Part shown: positions 1-9,308 of the stretch, piece by piece
Position numbering within the stretch: position 1 is the first letter of the stretch
Layout: every line of letters starts with the position of its first letter
Origin: Spirochaetaceae bacterium
GTDB lineage: Bacteria; Spirochaetota; Spirochaetia; SZUA-6; Bin103
DNA length: 26,701 nucleotides
Assembly (NCBI GenBank): GCA_026710565.1
Contig: JAPOQV010000633.1
Location: forward strand, 1 to 26,701
Direction of reading: 5' to 3'
Notes under the pieces: model-generated
The model's input: only the letters and a program-made list of their open reading frames with translations
Database searches by the model: none
Told to the model about the DNA's origin: nothing
Program-made: the position numbers and the translations under genes

Positions 1-2
1 GC

Positions 3-989
3 CCGGGCGTGGAGGACGCCTGGGCCGGCGTCGCCGGGCGGGCGGGGCTGGCGGGCGCCGCCGGGCAGGCGTCGGCGCCCGCCTCCACCGGCGTGATCGG
101 CTGGCGGCTGCCGACAGAGCCGATCTGCGCCGCTCTGCCCGGCCTTGTTGCCGCCTGTGCGCCGGGCAGCGTGGTGCCGGCGGCGCGTGCGATCATGACC
201 ACCGACCGCTACCCCAAGGTGCGCCGTCGGCGGGCGGGAGCGGTGGCGGTGGTCGGCATCGCCAAGGGCGCGGGCATGATCGAGCCGTCGATGGCCACCA
301 TGCTGGCGTTCCTGCTGACCGACGCCGCGGTCGACCGCGACACGCTGCAGGGCATGCTGGACGACGCGGTGCGCGACAGCTTCAATCGCATCTCCGTGGA
401 CGGTGACCAGAGCACCAGCGACATGGTGCTGGCGTTGAGCTCGCAGCGCTCCGGCGCCGTGCCCGAGGGGGCACTGGGTGAGGCCATCGCCGGCGTCTGC
501 CGCGACCTGGCCGGCGACATCGTCCGCAACGGCGAGGGGGTCGAGCACGTGATCCGGGTCGCGGTCAGCGCTCCGGGGACGGACGAGCAGGCTGCGGCCA
601 TCGGCAAGGCGGTGGTCAACTCGCCGCTGGTCAAGACCGCCGTGAACGGCTGTGACCCGAACGTCGGCCGCTTGGTGAGCTCCATCGGCGACCACCTTGG
701 CGCGCAACCCGACCCGCCGCCGCTGGCAGGCGCCACCGTCCGCCTGGGCGGGGTCACGGTGTTCTCGCGCGGTGCGTTCCAGCTCGACGGAAGCAAGGAG
801 GAGGCGCTGGCCGCCTACCTGCAGGAGCGACGCATCGACCACGCGCGCGACTATCCGCCGCACGACCTCGCGGTGGAGATCGACGTCGACTTCGAGGCCC
901 CTGCAGCGGGCCGCCGCGGGCACGCGGTGGTCCTGGGAGCCGATCTCTCGCACGGCTACGTGACGGAGAACGCGGACTATCGGTCGTGA
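3..989 (+). CDS. argJ: Glutamate N-acetyltransferase / amino-acid acetyltransferase ArgJ, 5' end outside window
   Basis: ArgJ moves the acetyl group from N-acetylornithine to glutamate in arginine biosynthesis, in the cytoplasm. The reading frame is already open at the window edge, so the N-terminal part is missing. Visible hallmarks are STGVIG near the start, the block AIMTTD, and KGAGMIEPSMATML, where the Thr coded at 297-299 is the expected autocleavage and catalytic nucleophile that splits the precursor into alpha and beta chains. Further C-terminal are the family blocks FNRISVDGDQSTSD and GCDPNVGR and the terminal NADYR. The product ends normally. The stretch before STGVIG is alanine/glycine rich and less typical than the rest. 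It lies 37 bases upstream of moxR with no visible terminator, so read-through is possible, but the genes are not functionally linked. The identification is firm. Confidence 0.93.
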   Translation, partial: PGVEDAWAGVAGRAGLAGAAGQASAPASTGVIGWRLPTEPICAALPGLVAACAPGSVVPAARAIMTTDRYPKVRRRRAGAVAVVGIAKGAGMIEPSMATMLAFLLTDAAVDRDTLQGMLDDAVRDSFNRISVDGDQSTSDMVLALSSQRSGAVPEGALGEAIAGVCRDLAGDIVRNGEGVEHVIRVAVSAPGTDEQAAAIGKAVVNSPLVKTAVNGCDPNVGRLVSSIGDHLGAQPDPPPLAGATVRLGGVTVFSRGAFQLDGSKEEALAAYLQERRIDHARDYPPHDLAVEIDVDFEAPAAGRRGHAVVLGADLSHGYVTENADYRS

Positions 990-1026
990 GCTCACGAGCT
1001 CGGAGCTCGACGTCCGGGTTGCCGAA

Positions 1027-2855
<1,829 letters not shown>

Positions 2856-2861
<6 letters not shown>

Positions 2862-2916
2862 GCGGAGCGAACCTCACTCGAAGAGTGAGCGAAGCGAACC
2901 TCACTCGAAGAGTGAG
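2856..2916 (+). repeat. 27-bp tandem repeat with hairpin potential at a gene junction
   Basis: Two 27-bp units (2856-2882 and 2883-2909, one mismatch: GAGTGAGCGGAGC versus GAGTGAGCGAAGC) are followed by a partial third (2910-2916). Each unit contains GAGTGAG and its complement CTCACTC separated by ten bases, so each can form a hairpin. The array spans the DUF58 stop and the start of the next gene. Because 27 is a multiple of three, each unit adds nine codons and another in-frame GTG (2858, 2885, 2912). Confidence 0.9.
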
Positions 2917-3838
2917 ACGACTCGTGCGCCGGCTGTGGGTCCCGGCTGTGCTCGCGGCAGCCGCGGCCGCTGCGCAGGAACCGCCGGCCGCGGCCGCAAC
3001 GCCCGTGGCCGCCCCGGTCCGTATCGAGCAGGTGACGTTCATCCCGGCGCGGTTCACGGTCGGCGATCCGGTCGAGCTGCAGGTGGTGCTGGTCGGCCTT
3101 CCCGCCGGTTTCGAAGGGAAGGCTGCGCGGCCGGCGGCCACGGCCGCATCGCCGCTCGCCGCGATCATGATCGACCGCATCGCGCCGGTCGCGCCGCTCG
3201 CCGGCGGCCGGCATCTGCTGCGCGTCGCGTTCCGCTCGTTCCGGCCCGGCGACGCGGCGCTGCCGGCGGTCGATCTTGGCGGTGGCGTGCTGACCGAGCT
3301 GCCGGACGCGCGCACCGTCGCCACGCTGCCGGACGGAGTCGGCCGGCTCGAACCGGCGCGCGGGCCGCTGCCGCTGCCGGGCACGGCTCCCCGGCTGATA
3401 GCGGTCATCGCGCTGCTGCTGGCCGCTCCCGCCGCTGCCTCGTTCGGGGCGCGACGGCCTGTCCGCGCGCTCGGCCGGCTGCTGGCGGCCGGGCGGCGGC
3501 ACGGACCGCGGGTGCGGTTCGAGCGCGACCTGCGCGCCCTGGCGGGCCGCGGAACATCGGGCTCGGCCTACTCGGCGGAGGTCGCGCGCCTGACGCGCCG
3601 GTTCCTGACGGGACGGCTTCAGGTGGCGGCCCGCTCGAAGACGGCTTCGGAACTGCCGGCCTTGCTTGCGGACGCCGGACTCACCCCGCACGCCGCCGCC
3701 GCGGTCACCGGGGCGATCACCGCCACGGAGCGCTTCACGTTCGGCGGCGCGCCGCTTCGCGACACCGACGCCGCGACCCTGGCCGACACGGCACGGGCCG
3801 CCGTCGCAGCGGCCGAGCGCGATCTGGACGAGGGCTGA
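2858..3838 (+). CDS. Small BatD-like envelope protein with signal peptide and one membrane segment
   Basis: A 326-residue protein if started at GTG 2858, which overlaps the DUF58 stop; 308 residues if started at GTG 2912. The later start places Arg-rich RRLVRRLW directly before a hydrophobic alanine-rich stretch ending AAAQ, a good signal peptide, and may be the true one. After it comes an Ig-like region (RIEQVTFIPARFTVGDPVEL), then a membrane segment (LIAVIALLLAAPAAASF), then a basic helical cytoplasmic domain rich in Arg and Ala. This arrangement matches the short BatD-like or DUF4381-like proteins often found between DUF58 and BatA genes. It probably helps assemble the MoxR/Bat complex in the membrane. 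The family call rests on context and topology more than on a strong motif. Confidence 0.75.
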
Positions 3839-3842
3839 CCCG

Positions 3843-4838
3843 ATGGTGCTGGACCGCCCGCTGGCGCTGCTGGCGCTGGTCGCCGTGGCCGCGGTGTTCG
3901 CTGCCTCGCGGCGCAGAAACCGGGGCGGCGCCGTTCCCGTTGCGCTGAGCGCGTGGGGCGGCGCGTCGGTGCCGGAGCCCGCATACCCGCTGCGCTTCGC
4001 GCGCGGGATCGCCACCGCGCTGTTCTGGGGCGGGCTGCTGGTGGCGACGCTTGCCGCCGCCGGCCCCGTGCGCGTGCAGCGCGCCACCGTCTACCTCGAC
4101 CGCGGCACCGACATCGTCTTCGCCGTTGACACCTCACCCAGCATGGCCGCGTTGGACCTCGGGACGCGGAGTCGCCTGAGCGGCGCGATGGCGGCGCTCC
4201 GCTCGTTCGTCGAGCGCCGGCCGGATGATCCGATCGGTCTGGTGAGCTTCGGGGAGCGCGCCGGACTGCGCTCTCCGGTGACGTACGACCACGACTACCT
4301 CACCGACCGTATCGGCCGGCTGCGCGTCATGGAGTCCGGTGACGGCACGGCCATCGGCATGGGACTGAGCGTCGCCGCCGCCCACCTGCAGGCCGCGGGC
4401 GCCGAGCGCGGCGTGATCATCCTGATCACGGACGGCGAGAACACCACCGGACCGATCGCCCCGCAGGCCGCCGCCGAGGTGGCCGCGCAGCTCGGGTTCA
4501 CCATTCACACCGTCGGCGTCGGCGCCGATCGGCCCACCCTGCTGGAGTTCACCGATCCCGACACCGGCGCCGTACGCCGCGGCAGCTACCGGGGGCAGCC
4601 CGACGCGGCGCTGCTGCAGGCGCTGGCCGAGCGTACCGGGGGCCGCTTCGCGTGGGCGGCCGATGCGGCCGGGCTGCAGGCCGCGCTGGCCGAGCTCGAC
4701 CGCGCCGAGGTCCGCGAACGATACGGACGGGCGGTTCTGGAGCGCAGCGCCGCAAGCCGGCCGTTCGCGATCGCTGCCCTCGTCGGGCTGCTCCTGCACG
4801 CCACGCTGCGGCGCGTGGTGCTGCGCGAGGCGCTGTGA
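3843..4838 (+). CDS. batA: BatA-like VWA-domain membrane protein
   Basis: A 331-residue protein with the BatA layout: an N-terminal hydrophobic helix (about residues 6-20), a second near 57-73, a von Willebrand A domain and a C-terminal membrane helix. The MIDAS motif is DTSPS at residues 96-100 (D96, S98, S100), and ILITDGEN is the second metal-site strand. Bat proteins of the aerotolerance operon are membrane-anchored VWA proteins that probably dock partners together with MoxR. ATG 3843 lies four bases after the upstream stop, and the start sits just before the first helix, so the start is well placed. The gene is seven bases from the BatB-like gene. Confidence 0.9.
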   Translation: MVLDRPLALLALVAVAAVFAASRRRNRGGAVPVALSAWGGASVPEPAYPLRFARGIATALFWGGLLVATLAAAGPVRVQRATVYLDRGTDIVFAVDTSPSMAALDLGTRSRLSGAMAALRSFVERRPDDPIGLVSFGERAGLRSPVTYDHDYLTDRIGRLRVMESGDGTAIGMGLSVAAAHLQAAGAERGVIILITDGENTTGPIAPQAAAEVAAQLGFTIHTVGVGADRPTLLEFTDPDTGAVRRGSYRGQPDAALLQALAERTGGRFAWAADAAGLQAALAELDRAEVRERYGRAVLERSAASRPFAIAALVGLLLHATLRRVVLREAL

Positions 4839-4845
4839 GCGGCCG

Positions 4846-5943
4846 ATGACCGTACACGAACCCGCGTACCTGCTGCTGATGGCGGCCGCTCCGCTGGCCG
4901 CGGCGCTGGCATGGAGCGGGAGCCGGCGTGCGGCGGAGGTCGTGGCGGCGCTCACCGGGCCCGCGCGTGGCCGGAGTCTGGCGCGCGCGGTGCGCGCCAA
5001 ACGCGCGGCGCGCGGCGTGCTGCTGGCCGTGGCGGTGGGCCTGCTGTCCCTGGCGGCCGCCGACCTCCGCTGGGGCCGGGAGGCCGCGCCGGCCGCCTCC
5101 GGCCAGGAGGTCACCATGCTGCTCGATCTCTCCTACAGCATGCGCGCGGCGGACGTGCGGCCGTCGCGCCTGCATGCTGCCGCGGCGCTCGTCGAGGGCA
5201 GCGCCGCGGTCCTGGACGCCGCGGCGGTCGGACTGACGGTCTTCCGGGGAGATACCCTCGACCTGCTGCCGCCGACCACGGACCGCGACGCGCTCGCGTC
5301 CGTGCTGGCCCGGGTGACGGGGGAGCTCCCTCCGGCACCGACGCCGGCACAGGTGGGAACGCCCGGATGGCGTGCACGTGACGAGGAGCCGGCAACGCGG
5401 GGGCCGCTGCCGGCTCCGGGCTCGGACATATCGAGGGCGTTGCAGCAGGTGCTGGCGCGGCTCGGCGGGCAGCGGCAGGTCCGTCACACGGTCGTGCTGG
5501 TCACCGACGGCGAGGTCACGGTGGACAACCGTCTCGGCCGGTTGGCGCTGGGAGCGGGACCTCGCGGCGCTCTGGCGATCGGCGACGGGGTGTCGGTGGT
5601 GCCGGTGGTGATCGGCACGGCGGAGGGAATCGGGCTCCTGCGTGCCGATGGCCGTCCCGTGCTGGACGCCGCCGGCAACGCCGTGACGACCCGGGCGCGC
5701 GCCGCGAGCGTGGCCGGCCTTGCAAGCGCCTCGCGCACCGCCGTCATCGAGGTCGCGACCGCCGGCCAGGTCGCGGAGGCGGTACGCGCGGTGGCGGCAG
5801 CGGCCGCCGGCGGACCGGGTCCGGGCGCGGGCGGGGTCGGCTGGCGGCCGCGCCCGCGGACCCTGGAGTTGACCCTGGCGGCGCTGGCCGCCGCGCTGGC
5901 CGCCGAGCTGGTGCGGACCGTCCGATGGCGCGGAAGCATTTAG
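4846..5943 (+). CDS. batB: BatB-like VWA-domain membrane protein
   Basis: A 365-residue paralogue of the preceding gene. Two hydrophobic segments (about residues 7-22 and 56-73) come before a VWA domain with MIDAS DLSYS at 94-98 and the strand VVLVTDGEV. The C-terminus has another alanine/leucine-rich hydrophobic stretch (LTLAALAAALAAELV). A Pro/Ala-rich insertion of about 40 residues near 175-215 is unlike the BatA copy. ATG 4846 follows the batA stop by seven bases. The end overlaps the TPR gene by 19 bases, again pointing to translational coupling. BatA and BatB are commonly found together and are thought to form one membrane complex; the exact function is unproven. Confidence 0.88.
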   Translation: MTVHEPAYLLLMAAAPLAAALAWSGSRRAAEVVAALTGPARGRSLARAVRAKRAARGVLLAVAVGLLSLAAADLRWGREAAPAASGQEVTMLLDLSYSMRAADVRPSRLHAAAALVEGSAAVLDAAAVGLTVFRGDTLDLLPPTTDRDALASVLARVTGELPPAPTPAQVGTPGWRARDEEPATRGPLPAPGSDISRALQQVLARLGGQRQVRHTVVLVTDGEVTVDNRLGRLALGAGPRGALAIGDGVSVVPVVIGTAEGIGLLRADGRPVLDAAGNAVTTRARAASVAGLASASRTAVIEVATAGQVAEAVRAVAAAAAGGPGPGAGGVGWRPRPRTLELTLAALAAALAAELVRTVRWRGSI

Positions 5944-6569
5944 GAGCCCGGGACGCTCGCCCGCGGCGTCCGTTGCGGCCACTCCTCACCGTTCCGGCCG
6001 GCAGGCTGCGAGCGGCGCTGGGCGGGGCGGTGGCGGGGCTCCTGCTCGCGGCGCTCGCGGTGGCGGTCCCGCTGCGCGACCACGTGCGGGTGCTGGTCGG
6101 CAGCGCGCATTTCTCGCGCGGCGAGCACACGCAGGCGATCGTCCGGTACCGGCAGGTCGACGGTCCCTACGCGGCCTACAACCTGGCCGCGACCTACGCC
6201 GCCCTTGGCGAGGAGGAGGCCGCCGAACGCCTGCTGGCCCGGCTGGCCGATCGGGTCACGGACTCCGAGCTGCTGTTCCGGATCAGTTTCAACCGCGGCA
6301 CCCTGGCGTTCGCGCGTGGCGACTATGGCGCCGCGGCACTGGCGTTCCGCAACGCGCTCGCCGTGCGCGGCGACGACCGGCCGGCCAAGCGCAACCTGGA
6401 GTTGGCGCTGCGCCGCCTGGCGGCCGAGCCGCCGGCAGCGGAGGGACCGGCATCCGACGATGGCGTGGACGTCGCAGCCGCCGAACAGCTCCTGCGCTTC
6501 GCCATGCAGCAGGAGGACACCGTATGGGGCTCGCGGAACGCCGGCGACCCCACGGCCGACTCCTGGTGA
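5925..6569 (+). CDS. TPR-repeat membrane protein, BatC-like
   Basis: A 214-residue protein with an Arg/Pro-rich N-terminus, one membrane helix (about residues 31-50, ALGGAVAGLLLAALAVAV), and two or three tetratricopeptide repeats. The last, ISFNRGTLAFARGDYGAAAL, is followed by NLELALRRL, which closely matches the TPR of BatC proteins. The C-terminal block AAEQLLRFAMQQEDTVW and the final DSW are also typical of this family. It starts inside batB (19-base overlap). Its TGA (6567-6569) overlaps a GTG at 6566 that would begin the next Bat gene; that frame now stops after 13 codons because accessory genes follow. It probably acts as the scaffold of the Bat complex, facing the periplasm. Confidence 0.85.
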   Translation: MARKHLGARDARPRRPLRPLLTVPAGRLRAALGGAVAGLLLAALAVAVPLRDHVRVLVGSAHFSRGEHTQAIVRYRQVDGPYAAYNLAATYAALGEEEAAERLLARLADRVTDSELLFRISFNRGTLAFARGDYGAAALAFRNALAVRGDDRPAKRNLELALRRLAAEPPAAEGPASDDGVDVAAAEQLLRFAMQQEDTVWGSRNAGDPTADSW

Positions 6570-6607
6570 ACCCGCGACGGTTGGTTTACCGCCTGCCGTG
6601 CGATTGA
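6566..6607 (+). other. Orphaned 13-codon start of the interrupted Bat gene
   Basis: GTG at 6566 overlaps the TPR gene stop in the same GTGA form seen at 1980 and 2858. It reads VNPRRLVYRLPCD and stops at 6605-6607. The basic start resembles the n-region of a signal peptide. The rest of a BatD-type signal peptide appears only at about 9340. I infer this is the original 5' end of the batD gene, now cut off by the accessory block. The sequence shows only the short frame and its overlap. Confidence 0.4.
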
Positions 6608-6652
6608 CCGTCCGCGTGGACCGCAGGTTCAATGCCGGCACGGAGGGCCGGT

Positions 6653-7457
6653 ATGGACGTCGCCAACCCGATCTACGACGTGGTGTTCAAGTACCTGATG
6701 CAGGACCAGCGCGTCGCCCGCCTGCTGATCGGCAGGATCACCGGCCTGGCGGTGCAGTCGCTCACCGTCAGCCCGCAGGAGACCGCCGTACGCCGCACCC
6801 CGGACGCCCCCGGCCACGAGTTGCCGCTGACGCTGCTGCGCATGGACTTCGCGGCTCGGGTTCAGACCCGCGACGGCCGTGAGCGGCAGGTGCTGATCGA
6901 GATCCAGAAGGCGAGTGCGCCGACCGTGATCGAGCGCTTCCGGCGCTACCTGGGCCAGCAGATCGGCAGCGGCGACAACGTCCTCACCCACCCTTCGGGG
7001 CGCACCGAGGCGGTGCCGATCGTGACGATTCCCGCGGCTGGCGAGCCGGCGGCGGGACGAGCTGGAGCGGCTGCTGGCGATCTTCGACCAGGGACTGGTG
7101 AAGGGCAACGGTCGGGGGGACGCGCACGTGCTGACGATCGAGGAAGGGGAGTATCCGGTGGAGTGCGCCTTCGTGCTGCGGCAGTTGCACGAGGCGATGG
7201 CGGAGGAGGAGGTGCGGCGCACCATGGAGGGTGAGGACCTGCTGTTGCGGGACTCGATGCTGTTGGCGCGGCAGGTGGAGCATCACGAGCGTCGTGCGGA
7301 GCAAGCGGAGCGGGCGCAGCAGCAGGCAGAGCAGGAGCGGCGCCTGCTGCTCACGCAGGCGATCCGCCGCCTGCATGGCCTGGGACAGGATGCCGAGGCG
7401 ATCGCCGCGGCGCTGGCGGTGGATGCGGACGAGGTGCGGCGCGTGCTGTCGGGGTGA
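6653..7457 (+). pseudogene. Rpn-family (PD-(D/E)XK) nuclease, frameshifted with internal deletion
   Basis: The N-terminal frame from ATG 6653 (GGAGG at 6642-6646) reads MDVANPIYDVVFKYLM and carries the PD-(D/E)XK core RMDFAARVQTRDGRE...VLIEIQK. It runs well to VPIVTI near 7030, then turns into low-complexity sequence. The family sequence resumes at once in the +1 frame as PRLASRRRDELERLLAIFDQ and continues to a stop at 7457. Full-length relatives have roughly 50 residues between these two points, so a deletion plus frameshift removed them. The C-terminal HTH-like tail (LHGLGQDAEAIAAALAVDAD) is preserved. Rpn proteins are recombination-promoting nucleases often labelled transposase_31. It is the first gene of a three-gene block inserted in the Bat operon. 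Confidence 0.8.
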
Positions 7458-7561
7458 CGGCCGCGCCCGGGGATCGGACGCCGTATGTAGCGCGGACAGC
7501 GCCGCGTCACGGCATCCCCGCCTGCCGTGCTACGCTGACGCCCCCATGCGGAGGATGGCCG

Positions 7562-8275
7562 ATGGCAAGCTCGCTGCTCGCTCCCGCCAGGGTTGACTAC
7601 CCCTCGTCCGACGGCAAGCCCGTGGCGGAAACCGATCACCAGCGCATCCCGCTGACGTACGCTGTCGACGGGTTGCGGCACCACTTCCGCAACCGTGCCG
7701 ACGTATACGTCTCCGGCAATCTGTTCATCTACTACCAGGAAGGCAACCCGCGGGCCGTGGTCGCGCCCGACGTGTTCGTGGTGATCGGGGCAGAGCGGGC
7801 CGACCGCTCGATCTACCTCCTGTGGGAGGAGCCCAAGGCCCCGGACTTCGTGCTGGAGATCACCTCGCGCAGCACGCGCCGCGAGGACCAGGTGAGCAAG
7901 CGCGAGCTGTACCGCTCCCTGGGCGTGCGGGAGTACTGGCAGTTTGACCCGACGAACGACTACCTGGATCCGCCTCTGCAGGGGTTGGAGCTGATCGACG
8001 GCGAGTATCGGCCGCTGGCGGCGCGGACGAGCGCCGTGTTGGGACTGGAGATGCGGCTGACCGACCGCGGGCTGCGCTTTCATGATCCCCGTACCGGACA
8101 GGAGTTGCGGAGCTGGACGGAGTCCGAAGAGGCGCGGCTGCATGCCGAGTCACGCTTGGCTGAGGAGACCGCCGCCCGCGAACGGGAGGCCGCGGCCCGC
8201 GAAGCGGCCGAAGCACGCGTCGCGGAGTTGGAGCGCCGGTTGCGTCAGGCCGGCTTGAGAAGTCAAGGAATCTGA
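7562..8275 (+). CDS. Uma2-family (DUF820) putative restriction endonuclease
   Basis: A 237-residue protein from ATG 7562, chosen because GGAGG lies at 7550-7554, seven bases upstream. The Uma2 core is clear: VYVSGNLFIYYQEGNPRAVV, then APDVFVV (the first acidic active-site position), then DFVLEITSRST, with the catalytic E and nearby K of a PD-(D/E)XK fold, and YRSLGVREYWQFDP. The last 60 residues form a charged Ala/Glu/Arg coiled coil (EETAAREREAAAREAAEARV). Proteins of this family are abundant in cyanobacteria and some other phyla; their targets are mostly unknown. It lies about 100 bases after the broken Rpn gene, with its own ribosome binding site, so it may be expressed independently of the Bat operon. 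Confidence 0.88.
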   Translation: MASSLLAPARVDYPSSDGKPVAETDHQRIPLTYAVDGLRHHFRNRADVYVSGNLFIYYQEGNPRAVVAPDVFVVIGAERADRSIYLLWEEPKAPDFVLEITSRSTRREDQVSKRELYRSLGVREYWQFDPTNDYLDPPLQGLELIDGEYRPLAARTSAVLGLEMRLTDRGLRFHDPRTGQELRSWTESEEARLHAESRLAEETAAREREAAAREAAEARVAELERRLRQAGLRSQGI

Positions 8276-8283
8276 GCGTTACG

Positions 8284-8312
8284 TTGACATCGACTCGGCG
8301 CCACCATAGCGT
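8284..8312 (+). promoter_or_regulatory. Candidate sigma-70-type promoter before the Rpn gene
   Basis: TTGACA at 8284-8289 is a perfect -35 box. A weak -10, TAGCGT (8307-8312), lies 17 bases downstream. The start of transcription would fall only a few bases before ATG 8325, which has no visible Shine-Dalgarno sequence, so a near-leaderless mRNA is possible. The -10 is poor, hence low confidence. Confidence 0.3.
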
Positions 8313-8324
8313 GGCCGCCGAGTC

Positions 8325-9308
8325 ATGGCGGGCGAGGTCTCCAAGCCCCACGATCATCTGTTCCGTTCCGTGTTCGGAGAGGAACGGGAAGCCGAGGCGG
8401 CCGGGTTGCTGCAGGCATACCTGCCGGAGGCGATCAGGCGCGAACTGCGCTGGTCGAGCCTGAAGTGGCAGCCGGCCAGCTTCATCGACGACCGCCTGCG
8501 CGACAGCGAGTCGGACCTGCTGTACGCGATCGAGCGCAAGGTCGACAGCGCACCGGCGTGGCTGTACGTGCTGCTGGAGCACCAGTCGACGCCGGACCCG
8601 TGGTTGCGGCTGCGGCTGCTGAAGTACAGCATCCGGATCTGGGAACGGGATCGCCGGCGGCACCCGGACGAGGAGCACCTGCGCCCGATCGTGCCGTTGG
8701 TGTGGTACCAGGGCGAGCGCGGCTGGCGCCACGCGCGCGAGTTCTCGGATCTGTTCGCCGCGGGGGTGCGGGAGTGGCCGGGAGTGCCGCACTACGCGCA
8801 CCTGTTGATCGACCAGACGCGGATGGGGCCGGACGAGGTGCGCGGCGCGTTGTACGGTCGGATCGCGCAACTGGCGATGATGGCGGCGTACCGTGCGGAC
8901 TGGCCGGTGTTGCGGGACTTGGTGCCGCTGCTGGCGGAGCTGGCGCGGGCGGCGGGAATCGAGGACGTAGGGCATATCGTGGTGTACATTGCGACCACGA
9001 CGCGGAACCGGGAGCGCTGGGACCGATTTGCGGAGGCGGTACGGCGGCAGGTGCCGGGAGGGGGAGAACTGGTGAACAAGGCCGACGAGATGGTCGAGAT
9101 CTACGGCGAGATGAAGGAGCGGGAAGGCCGGCAGGAAGGCCGTCAGGAAGGCCGTCAGGAGGGTCAGTTGGCGACCATCGAGAAACTGGTGCGCACCGGT
9201 GTCACGTGGTCCACCATCGAAGCCGCCACCGGCATCGACGAGGAAACCTTCGACCGGCTCAAGCATCAGTTCGATTCCGCTGACGACGGCGAGCCCCACA
9301 GGAACTGA
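8325..9308 (+). CDS. Rpn-family recombination-promoting nuclease / putative transposase (transposase_31 type)
   Basis: A 327-residue intact protein starting HDHLFRSVFGEEREAEAAGL, the typical opening of the RpnA-E/YhgA group. The nuclease core is seen in DSESDLLYAIERKVD followed by WLYVLLEHQSTPD, where D, the E of LLEHQ and neighbouring residues match the PD-(D/E)XK pattern; PIVPLVWYQGERGW is another family block. Near the C-terminus is an EGRQ repeat (12-bp DNA units, 9123-9158), then an HTH-like tail (GVTWSTIEAATGIDEETFDR) like that of the broken Rpn gene at 6653. RpnA proteins of E. coli are DNA nucleases that raise recombination. Its TGA at 9306-9308 overlaps a CTG that could start the displaced BatD gene. 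Confidence 0.88.
   Translation: MAGEVSKPHDHLFRSVFGEEREAEAAGLLQAYLPEAIRRELRWSSLKWQPASFIDDRLRDSESDLLYAIERKVDSAPAWLYVLLEHQSTPDPWLRLRLLKYSIRIWERDRRRHPDEEHLRPIVPLVWYQGERGWRHAREFSDLFAAGVREWPGVPHYAHLLIDQTRMGPDEVRGALYGRIAQLAMMAAYRADWPVLRDLVPLLAELARAAGIEDVGHIVVYIATTTRNRERWDRFAEAVRRQVPGGGELVNKADEMVEIYGEMKEREGRQEGRQEGRQEGQLATIEKLVRTGVTWSTIEAATGIDEETFDRLKHQFDSADDGEPHRN
9123..9158 (+). repeat. 12-bp tandem repeat coding EGRQ
   Basis: Three consecutive 12-bp units of the form GAAGGCCGTCAG (one base differs in the first) code for the peptide EGRQ; a degenerate fourth follows at 9159. Similar EGR-type units occur on the minus strand in the membrane protein copies near 14100 and 14900. Such units can change number by slippage. 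Confidence 0.9.
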
